Shown one piece after another: positions 6,065-12,401 of a DNA stretch of 12,401 bases. The stretch comes from Candidatus Nanopelagicales bacterium. GTDB lineage: Bacteria > Actinomycetota > Actinomycetes > S36-B12 > UBA5976. The first letter of the stretch is position 1; the number at the start of each line of letters is the position of its first letter. The stretch is taken from NCBI GenBank assembly GCA_030831445.1, contig JAURLB010000061.1, positions 1 through 12,401 of the forward strand, given 5' to 3'. Position numbers and translations under genes: made by a program. A model generated the notes under the pieces. It saw nothing but the letters and a program-made list of their open reading frames with translations. It was not told the origin of the DNA and ran no database searches.

Positions 6065-8878
6065 ATGACCGAAACGGTGAATGGAGCAGAAGGCTCCACA
6101 AAAAAGAAGTCCAAGAACGGACTGAATCTACAAAGAGTATGGAGTACGCCTGGTGTACATCCATATGATGAAGTGACGTGGGAGCGACGAGACGTTGTTC
6201 AGACCAACTGGAAAACAGGCGAAACTGTTTTCGAGCAAAGAGGCGTGGAGTTTCCAGACTTCTGGTCAGTCAATGCATCAACAATCGTTACAACAAAATA
6301 CTTTCGCGGCGCTGTGGGGAGCGAAACCCGCGAATGGAGTCTGAAGCAACTCATTGATCGCGTCGTGTTGACTTACACCAAAGCGGGACGAGATTTTGGT
6401 TACTTCCAAACAGAGACAGAAGCAGAAATTTTTGAACATGAATTAACCTACATGCTTCTGCACCAAGTCTTTGCATTCAATTCGCCTGTGTGGTTCAACG
6501 TTGGTACCTCTTCACCACAACAAGTGAGCGCATGTTTCATTTTGAGTGTTGATGACACGATGGATTCCATTTTGAATTGGTACCGAGAAGAAGGATTAAT
6601 CTTCAAAGGTGGTTCAGGTGCAGGTCTCAACCTGAGCCGAATTCGCTCTGCGAAAGAATTGCTCTCTTCTGGCGGAACAGCATCTGGCCCTGTTTCATTC
6701 ATGCGTGGTGCGGATGCTTCAGCTGGAACTATTAAGTCTGGTGGCGCAACTCGACGTGCGGCGAAGATGGTGGTACTTGATGTAGATCATCCGGACATCG
6801 AGGAATTCATTGAAACAAAGGTTCGCGAAGAGGAAAAGATCCGCGTACTGCGTGACGCTGGATTCGACATGGATCTCGGTGGTAAAGACATCATGAGCGT
6901 CCAATACCAAAATGCGAACAATTCCGTGCGCGTCAGCGACGAATTCATGAAGGCTGTCGAAAATGGCACTGAGTTTGGATTGCGTGCTCGAGCAACAGGT
7001 GAAGTAATTGAAACTATCGACGCAAAAGCACTCTTCACCAAGATGTGCGAAGCAGCGTGGGCTTGTGCCGATCCTGGTATTCAGTATGACGGTACGATCA
7101 ATGACTGGCACACAAACCCAGAGACCGGAAGAATTACAGCATCAAATCCTTGCTCTGAATACATGTCATTAGACAATTCGTCCTGCAACTTGGCGTCCTT
7201 GAATCTCTTGAAGTTTTTGAAGGACGACGGTTCTTTCGATTCTGTTAAGTTCGCGCAATCTGTAGAAATGATTATCACGGCGATGGATATTTCAATCTGT
7301 TTCGCAGATTTTCCAACCGAACCGATCGGGGATACCACCCGTAAATATCGACAACTTGGTATTGGTTATGCGAATCTTGGAGCATTGTTAATGGCGACTG
7401 GATTGCCATATGACTCTGATGGTGGGCGTGCCCTCGCAGCTTCAATCACTTCGCTTATGACGGGAACGGCCTACAAGCGATCCGCAGAAATTGCAGGTGT
7501 AGTCGGTGCGTATGAAGGCTATGCTAGAAATGCATCAGCACATCAGCGAGTTATGCGAAAGCACGCGGCTGCAAATGATTCATTGAAAGCCGTAAGCACA
7601 CTTGATGAAAGTGTTGCTAAGTTAGCCGGCAAAATGTGGACTGAAGGTAACAAGATTGGCGAAGTTAACGGCTGGCGCAATGCTCAAGCATCCGTGTTAG
7701 CACCAACTGGCACTATCGGTTTCATGATGGATTGTGACACCACTGGTATCGAACCCGACTTTTCACTGGTGAAGTTCAAGAAACTTGTTGGTGGCGGTTC
7801 GATGCAAATTGTCAACCAAACAATTCCTTTCGCCCTTCAGAAACTTGGCTACAACGAAGAAACGATTGAAGCAATTATTGAGTACATCTCAAATAATGGC
7901 CACGTCGTGGATGCACCAGGTTTGAAGCCTGAACATTACGCAATTTTTGATTGCGCAATGGGTGAACGAGCCATTACACCAATGGGTCACGTTCGCATGA
8001 TGTCAGCCTGCCAACCATTCCTCTCAGGAGCTATTTCGAAGACAGTCAATATGCCAGAAACAGCCACTGTCGAAGAGGTCGAGGAGATTTATTTCCAGGC
8101 TTGGAAGATGGGTGTGAAAGCACTTGCGATTTATCGAGACAACTGCAAAGTTGGTCAGCCACTTTCAGATGCGAAGGCAAAGAAAACAGAAACTCCAGTA
8201 GCAGCGACTGTACTTTCACAACCTTCACGTCGCAGAATGCCAAAGAAACGCAGTTCGCAAACTGTCTCATTTTCGGTAGGTGGCGCTGAAGGGTATCTCA
8301 CAGCAAGTTCATTCGAAACAGGAGAACTTGGCGAGGTGTTCTTGAAACTCGGCAAGCAGGGTTCGACCTTGGCTGGTGTAATGGATGCATTCTCAATCGC
8401 TATATCTATTGCCCTTCAGTACGGCGTTCCATTGGAAGCATTCGTTACGAAGTTTACGAATATGCGATTTGAGCCAGCTGGAATGACAGATGATGCGGAT
8501 ATTCGTATGGCCCAATCCATGATGGATTACATCTTCCGTCGACTTGCTCTGGATTACCTGCCATTTGAGAAGCGAGCAGCGCTTGGCATTTTCAGTGCCG
8601 AGGAACGAGCAGCGCAAGTCGCTGGGTACGACACGCCACTTGCTTCACCACAAGAAATTGTGGCTGAGGTTGCAACAATTCTGGATGCTGCTGAGACTCA
8701 CACATCAGTTCCAGTCGAAATTCGAACCGAAAATGCCCATTCATCGGCAGAGCTTTTGGAAGCAATCACCGGTAAAGCAAGTGATGCGCCACTATGCATG
8801 ACCTGTGGAATCAAAATGCGTCCGTCCGGATCGTGCTACGCCTGCGAAGGTTGCGGCAATACCAGCGGTTGCAGTTAA
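6065..8878 (+). CDS. nrdJ: adenosylcobalamin-dependent (class II) ribonucleotide reductase
   Basis: Reduces ribonucleotides to deoxyribonucleotides using a radical from coenzyme B12; needs no oxygen and no small subunit. 937 aa, typical of actinobacterial NrdJ. ATG 6065 is preferred over ATG 6047 because AAGGAG (6050-6055) lies 9 nt before it. Active-site residues are visible: C157 (SACFILSV) and C374 (SSCNLAS) as the redox pair, C363 as the thiyl-radical cysteine in NPCSE with N361 and E365. The 11-residue spacing C363-C374 equals that of the Thermotoga enzyme. The barrel is followed by a basic linker around 710-735 and a C-terminal region with a cysteine-rich tail: C911, C914, C924, C927, C930 and C936, in a CxxC...CxxCxxC pattern, likely zinc-binding and/or dithiol-shuttling. 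No cobalamin riboswitch is visible in the 45-nt gap before it. A strong terminator starts 8 nt after the stop. Confidence 0.97.
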   Translation: MTETVNGAEGSTKKKSKNGLNLQRVWSTPGVHPYDEVTWERRDVVQTNWKTGETVFEQRGVEFPDFWSVNASTIVTTKYFRGAVGSETREWSLKQLIDRVVLTYTKAGRDFGYFQTETEAEIFEHELTYMLLHQVFAFNSPVWFNVGTSSPQQVSACFILSVDDTMDSILNWYREEGLIFKGGSGAGLNLSRIRSAKELLSSGGTASGPVSFMRGADASAGTIKSGGATRRAAKMVVLDVDHPDIEEFIETKVREEEKIRVLRDAGFDMDLGGKDIMSVQYQNANNSVRVSDEFMKAVENGTEFGLRARATGEVIETIDAKALFTKMCEAAWACADPGIQYDGTINDWHTNPETGRITASNPCSEYMSLDNSSCNLASLNLLKFLKDDGSFDSVKFAQSVEMIITAMDISICFADFPTEPIGDTTRKYRQLGIGYANLGALLMATGLPYDSDGGRALAASITSLMTGTAYKRSAEIAGVVGAYEGYARNASAHQRVMRKHAAANDSLKAVSTLDESVAKLAGKMWTEGNKIGEVNGWRNAQASVLAPTGTIGFMMDCDTTGIEPDFSLVKFKKLVGGGSMQIVNQTIPFALQKLGYNEETIEAIIEYISNNGHVVDAPGLKPEHYAIFDCAMGERAITPMGHVRMMSACQPFLSGAISKTVNMPETATVEEVEEIYFQAWKMGVKALAIYRDNCKVGQPLSDAKAKKTETPVAATVLSQPSRRRMPKKRSSQTVSFSVGGAEGYLTASSFETGELGEVFLKLGKQGSTLAGVMDAFSIAISIALQYGVPLEAFVTKFTNMRFEPAGMTDDADIRMAQSMMDYIFRRLALDYLPFEKRAALGIFSAEERAAQVAGYDTPLASPQEIVAEVATILDAAETHTSVPVEIRTENAHSSAELLEAITGKASDAPLCMTCGIKMRPSGSCYACEGCGNTSGCS

Positions 8879-8885
8879 TGAGTAG

Positions 8886-8926
8886 AACATACGAGGGAGA
8901 GCAAGCGCTCTCCCTCGTATGTTTTT
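8886..8926. terminator. strong intrinsic terminator between nrdJ and crtB
   Basis: The 17-nt arm AACATACGAGGGAGAGC (8886-8902) is perfectly complementary to 8907-8923, with loop AAGC. TTTTT at 8922-8926 follows on the plus strand, so it should end the nrdR-nrdJ transcript. The crtB stop codon (8925-8927) lies within 2 nt of the stem on the other strand, so the hairpin also sits where a crtB terminator belongs, though the minus-strand T run is poor. Confidence 0.92.
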
Positions 8927-9827
8927 ATGCTCGCTTTAATTGAATCCACGCACGACTTGCTACTTGAAGCCGTTTGAACGTTGAAACTTTTGCTCTTTTC
9001 GTGAAAACATCAAAATTATTGCGACTCACTTCATCAACAATCGCACAGTACAGAATTCTTGCCGCTTCAATACACGGGCGACTTGTTGGGTGAAGCAATG
9101 TGATACCCGGTTTCGATTCTTGTTCAAGGCGTTTCACTCGTGCAATTTGAAAGGCTAAGGCCGACTTGAGTTCTGGCGTGACCACGCGCGCCTCTAACAT
9201 CGGCTCATCGACACCAAAATTTCTTAATTCCGCCATTGGAAGGTAAACCCGTCCACGCTCAAGATCTTCACCAACATCGCGGATGAAGTTGGCAAGTTGA
9301 AAAGCTATACCAAGTTTTTGTGCATAGTCATAAGCCCCATCATCACTTGGTTCAAGGATGGGAACCATCTGTAGTCCAATGACAGCAGCCGACCCATACA
9401 CATATTCGTAGAGATCCTCATACGTTTCGTAACGGGTGACCGTGAGATCCATCTTCATCGAATGAATAAATGCATGGAAGTGTTCAATGGGAATATTCCA
9501 ACGTTGGATAGTGTCTATCGTTGCTCTCGTGACCGGGTCAGATGAGTACCCTGATTCAACTTCACTGAAGAATTGGGCACTCCACGTATCAAGCCACTCG
9601 GCTTTCTCTTGTTGAGTTAGAGTCGAGGCAAGATTGTCAACAATCTCGTCTGCGTAACGAGCAAATCCATACAGCGCATGCACATATGGTCGCTTGTGTT
9701 TTGGAAGCAGTAAGGTAGCCAAGTAATACGTTTTTCCATGCTGAGCATTGAGCTTTTTACACAGTTGGTACGACTCTTGCAGAACTGGATCTGTAATGCC
9801 AGCCGCCCGTAGCTCGGATGTGCTCAT
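8925..9827 (-). CDS. crtB: phytoene synthase
   Basis: Condenses two geranylgeranyl diphosphates head to head to phytoene, the first committed step of C40 carotenoids. 300 aa, normal for bacterial CrtB. Both aspartate-rich motifs that bind the diphosphates through Mg2+ are present: D60-EIV-D64 (YGFARYADEIVD) and D184-VGE-D188 (QLANFIRDVGEDLERGR). RGRVYLP follows as usual. ATG 9827 overlaps the TGA of the upstream mannosyltransferase as ATGA, so translation is probably coupled; a short AGGT lies just before it. Squalene synthase-like members of the same fold are the alternative, but the RDVGED signature and the crtI gene in the same operon favour phytoene synthase. Confidence 0.94.
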   Translation of the reverse strand: MSTSELRAAGITDPVLQESYQLCKKLNAQHGKTYYLATLLLPKHKRPYVHALYGFARYADEIVDNLASTLTQQEKAEWLDTWSAQFFSEVESGYSSDPVTRATIDTIQRWNIPIEHFHAFIHSMKMDLTVTRYETYEDLYEYVYGSAAVIGLQMVPILEPSDDGAYDYAQKLGIAFQLANFIRDVGEDLERGRVYLPMAELRNFGVDEPMLEARVVTPELKSALAFQIARVKRLEQESKPGITLLHPTSRPCIEAARILYCAIVDEVSRNNFDVFTKRAKVSTFKRLQVASRAWIQLKRA

Positions 9828-11281
9828 GGATTACCTGGACCAAAGTGGGCCACAAGCCCTCGTACTCGTTTGCTGGTCAGGAACGTAAGTGCCATAACAA
9901 CGATGACTGCGGATACCGCAATAAAGTCACCTAAACTTAAGTTGAAGTCACGGGCCACTTCAACTTCAATAGTTGAATATGCGACGAGAAATACTGTGGC
10001 GAAGACAACGAGTCGAAGATGCAAGACATTCCTTATCCCTATGGGTGCAATCAATAGTAGTACCCAAAGGACATACCAAGGCTGGATCACTGGGGATGCG
10101 AGAACGACGAGCGCAAAAATATAGGCGCCTATTCGCACGATGTTCTCGGCCCGGGTCGTAATTAGATAGGTTGCTACGAGAAGAAGTGCGATACCCAGGG
10201 CAAAGAGACGCACGAGCATCAGAACTCCTTGCGCACTTGCTATGCCGAGCGTTTCAAAGATTAAGCCAAGAACATATCCAAGGGTGCTACTTGGCGAAAG
10301 CAGTGTGAGTACCTCGCCCGGTGCCACTAATGCTTGAATCCATTCAAGGCCGTAGGCAGAAAAATAGCCAATCAACCACATTGCGCCGATGGTTCCAACT
10401 AATGCAAGTGTCCAGCGAGTAAATTTCTTGATGAGTGAAAGGTCTCTCTCCAATACGACAACAGCTAGAGCAATCAGGGCTATTGGTTTTACGAGAGCAG
10501 CGCAGAGAACAAATATGACTGCTACAACAAATCGTTTCTTCACCGCAAAATAAAAGCCCCAAATCAGGAAAGCGAGCATCAAGCTGTCGTTATGTGCTGC
10601 ACCAATTAGGTGAAAGAGGGTCAAGGGATTAAGCAGTGATAGCCATAACGACAAGGACGTTGAAACCCCAAAGTGTTGCGCAAGTTTTATTATCCCAAAA
10701 GTCATCAGGATGAGAGCAAGTAACGAAGCTATTCGAAAGAGGACAAGCGACCAAAATGGCGAATCGGGAGTCAAGAAAACAATCAGCGCTTCGATGCCAA
10801 TCCAGATTTGGCCGTAAGGCGTTGGTGTTGTTGCCCACAGTGGATCCACTCCCAAGTGAAACCATCCAGGAACACGTGACACGCCCTCGTTGTAGGGGTT
10901 AAAACCTGCGAGTACAAGTCTGCCTTGCGCGATATAGGAGTAAACGTCGCGAGAGAAAATAGCTGGCGCAAACAGTAAGGGGGTGCTCCAGACAAAAAAT
11001 AGTTGCCACTGAAGTCGAGCGTTCTCGAAACCCTTGCGAATGTTTGACCCCAATACAAGCCATTGACTTAACAGAATACCGGTTGCAATTACTATGGAAA
11101 TTCGACCAAGCAGAATTCCCGCCTGCGAATTTCGTGCAAAACCCAGCAGGGGATTGACATTGGTATCAAAGAGCGGAGGCAACCAGCCCAGCGCAAGTGA
11201 TGCGTATCCTAAAAGCGTTGCCCCTAGGGCGCTATAAAGAAAATGCTTGTAGTGAGGGTTAGCGCCAAGCGCGAGAGACAT
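9824..11281 (-). CDS. GT-C membrane mannosyltransferase, MptA/MptB-like
   Basis: 485 aa, hydrophobic throughout with roughly a dozen predicted membrane spans (for example about 13-35, 54-77, 92-109, 178-200, 251-276, 292-312, 353-374, 384-413, 422-436, 452-470). Family marks: SRDVYSY at 110-116 with the probable catalytic Asp112 on the first extracytoplasmic loop, GFNPY at 126-130, DPLW and TPTPYG at 146-157, AAHND at 228-232, and QPWYVLW at 400-406. These fit the actinobacterial alpha-1,6-mannosyltransferases that take mannose from polyprenyl-phosphomannose to extend lipomannan-type glycolipids. Acceptor unknown. It overlaps crtI by 23 nt and crtB by 4 nt, so it belongs to the carotenoid operon. 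It could mannosylate an envelope lipid or possibly a carotenoid; the sequence cannot decide. ATG 11281 lacks a close ribosome binding site (AGGAAA about 11 nt away), consistent with coupling to crtI. Confidence 0.86.
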   Translation of the reverse strand: MSLALGANPHYKHFLYSALGATLLGYASLALGWLPPLFDTNVNPLLGFARNSQAGILLGRISIVIATGILLSQWLVLGSNIRKGFENARLQWQLFFVWSTPLLFAPAIFSRDVYSYIAQGRLVLAGFNPYNEGVSRVPGWFHLGVDPLWATTPTPYGQIWIGIEALIVFLTPDSPFWSLVLFRIASLLALILMTFGIIKLAQHFGVSTSLSLWLSLLNPLTLFHLIGAAHNDSLMLAFLIWGFYFAVKKRFVVAVIFVLCAALVKPIALIALAVVVLERDLSLIKKFTRWTLALVGTIGAMWLIGYFSAYGLEWIQALVAPGEVLTLLSPSSTLGYVLGLIFETLGIASAQGVLMLVRLFALGIALLLVATYLITTRAENIVRIGAYIFALVVLASPVIQPWYVLWVLLLIAPIGIRNVLHLRLVVFATVFLVAYSTIEVEVARDFNLSLGDFIAVSAVIVVMALTFLTSKRVRGLVAHFGPGNP

Positions 11282-12401
11282 ATGTTTCGTCTTTTCCTAC
11301 GATGCGCTCTGCGGCTAGCCTGCCGGAAATCAGCACCATGGGCACACCAACGCCAGGTTGAGTACCTGAACCTGTGAAGACAACATTTTCACCCCACAAA
11401 TTTCCTGGCCTGAACGGCCCGGTTTGCAGAAATGTATGAGCCGCCGCAAATGGTGCACCTCGTTCCATTCCACGCTGTTCCCACTCAAGCGGGGTAGTGA
11501 TGTGTTCAACTTCAATGCTCGCGGTGAGGTTCTTGTATCCACGTTCTTCAAGGGTTGCTAAAACTTCATCCCGGTATCTACTCGTTTCGGTTTTCCAATT
11601 AATGTCACTATCCAAATTAGGTGTTGGAAAAAGGATATAGTAAATGTTTTTTCCATCTGGGGCTAAGGATGGATCTGAGCTTGTTGGGTTTGTGACAAGT
11701 ATTGATGGGTCGCTCATCAAGGTTCGTTTCTTAATAAGGTCATCAAAGACCCCTGACCAACTCTTGCCAAAGTGAATGTTGTGATGCGCGATTTGGCTGT
11801 AATGCTGATTACTTCCGACGAGCATTAAAAAGCACGACGGCGAATATTTCAATCGCTTGACGTGCAGAGGCTCAATTCCAAGTAAATCTTTGTAGGCAAC
11901 AGGAAGGTCAGGATTCAGAACGAACGCATCTGCTTCAAATCTGTCGCCAGTCTTGGTGATTGCAGCCTTTGCTTCACTTCCGTTGTGTTCGATGTGGCTG
12001 ACTTCCATGTTGTAATGGATTTTGACACCGTGCTTTTCGAGGGCCGCAGCCATGGCTCGCGGAACCGCATGCATCCCACCTTCTGGGAAATACACGCCAG
12101 CAACTGAGTCCATATAAGCAATCACTGCATAGATAGCCAACGCTTCGTAGGGTGAAAGTCCTGCATACATAGCTTGAAACGAATAAATTCTCTGTGTTCG
12201 TGGATCTTTCAAAAACTCGGAAACCTTTGGAGCAAGTTTTCGAAACCCACCAATTGACAGTAATCTCATGAAATTTGGGTTCAACAAGTCAAAAGGAGTG
12301 TCGATGTTACGATCAATAAAGTCTTTCATCTCAAGTCGGTATAGCTCGGCGACAAAATCAACATAGCGACGATACCCATCAGCTTCTGACCGCGAGATCA
12401 C
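11259..12401 (-). CDS. crtI: phytoene desaturase, N-terminus outside window
   Basis: FAD-dependent desaturase that introduces the double bonds turning phytoene into coloured carotenes. 380 codons are present; a full CrtI is about 500 aa, so roughly 120 residues, including the N-terminal Rossmann G-x-G-x-x-G motif, lie to the right of the window. The first codon in the window (GTG at 12401) is internal, not a start. Visible marks: YFPEGGMHAVPRAMAAAL (the family's P-x-G-G region), the substrate domain, and the C-terminal FAD-binding signature FTGSGTQPGVGVPMVLISG near the end, followed by RLAAERI. No stop or frameshift interrupts it. It is the first gene visible in the leftward operon crtI-mannosyltransferase-crtB; its stop lies 23 nt inside the next gene. 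The exact number of desaturation steps, or another carotenoid substrate, cannot be read from the sequence. Confidence 0.93.
   Translation of the reverse strand: MISRSEADGYRRYVDFVAELYRLEMKDFIDRNIDTPFDLLNPNFMRLLSIGGFRKLAPKVSEFLKDPRTQRIYSFQAMYAGLSPYEALAIYAVIAYMDSVAGVYFPEGGMHAVPRAMAAALEKHGVKIHYNMEVSHIEHNGSEAKAAITKTGDRFEADAFVLNPDLPVAYKDLLGIEPLHVKRLKYSPSCFLMLVGSNQHYSQIAHHNIHFGKSWSGVFDDLIKKRTLMSDPSILVTNPTSSDPSLAPDGKNIYYILFPTPNLDSDINWKTETSRYRDEVLATLEERGYKNLTASIEVEHITTPLEWEQRGMERGAPFAAAHTFLQTGPFRPGNLWGENVVFTGSGTQPGVGVPMVLISGRLAAERIVGKDETYVSRAWR

Noticed and set aside
6719..7111. Antisense open frame of 130 codons within nrdJ
   Set aside because: Entirely overlaps conserved reductase coding sequence; no domain, no ribosome binding site, typical shadow.
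1..12401. Mobile element, defence system, CRISPR array or prophage
   Set aside because: No transposase, integrase, direct-repeat array or restriction/defence domain on either strand; all genes are core or housekeeping types with uniform composition by eye.

Overview
The window looks like a chromosomal segment of a low-to-mid-GC actinobacterium (high-40s percent GC by eye, not computed). Three things point there. The block lexA / LysM cell-division inhibitor / nrdR / nrdJ is an actinobacterial arrangement: lexA, a divergent LysM gene and nrdR occur together in mycobacteria, and lexA-nrdR-nrdJ in Streptomyces. The LexA operators have the Gram-positive/actinobacterial CGAAC-N4-GTTC form. There is also an MptA/MptB-type polyprenyl-phosphomannose mannosyltransferase. 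Low GC, tight packing and a carotenoid cluster would suit a freshwater planktonic actinobacterium such as the acI/Nanopelagicales group, but that assignment is inference.

Layout. (1) Positions 1-4171, rightward: the 3' part of hflX (ribosome-rescue GTPase), sdaA (iron-sulfur L-serine dehydratase) and a dinG-type iron-sulfur helicase. They are separated by 1 nt or overlap, so they are probably one operon. (2) 4168-4839, leftward: lexA, meeting dinG tail to tail with a 4-nt overlap. (3) 4840-5022: a divergent regulatory region with two SOS boxes 52 bp apart, a promoter on each strand and a hairpin at the start of the lexA leader. (4) 5023-5355, rightward: a small membrane-anchored LysM protein, the likely SOS-induced division inhibitor (YneA/ChiZ/DivS type). 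(5) 5356-5542: the nrdR control region, with two NrdR boxes 32 bp apart and two DnaA-box-like 9-mers. (6) 5543-8878: nrdR and nrdJ (B12-dependent class II ribonucleotide reductase). (7) 8886-8926: a strong terminator with a 17-bp perfect stem, placed between convergent units. (8) 8925-12401, leftward: crtI (N-terminus outside the window), a multi-membrane-span mannosyltransferase and crtB, all overlapping, so a carotenoid operon with an embedded glycosyltransferase.

How the parts fit. The middle of the window is a genome-maintenance hub. LexA senses DNA damage and controls itself and a division inhibitor. NrdR senses ATP/dATP and controls dNTP synthesis by NrdJ. The DinG helicase unwinds damaged or structured DNA. 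The right end makes phytoene (CrtB) and desaturates it (CrtI); the mannosyltransferase may act on a cell-envelope glycolipid or, speculatively, on the pigment. No tRNA, rRNA, CRISPR array, insertion sequence or phage gene was seen. No gap between genes exceeds 190 bp. I found no clearly undescribed system. The most interesting signals are regulatory: the layered operators at 4885-5540.
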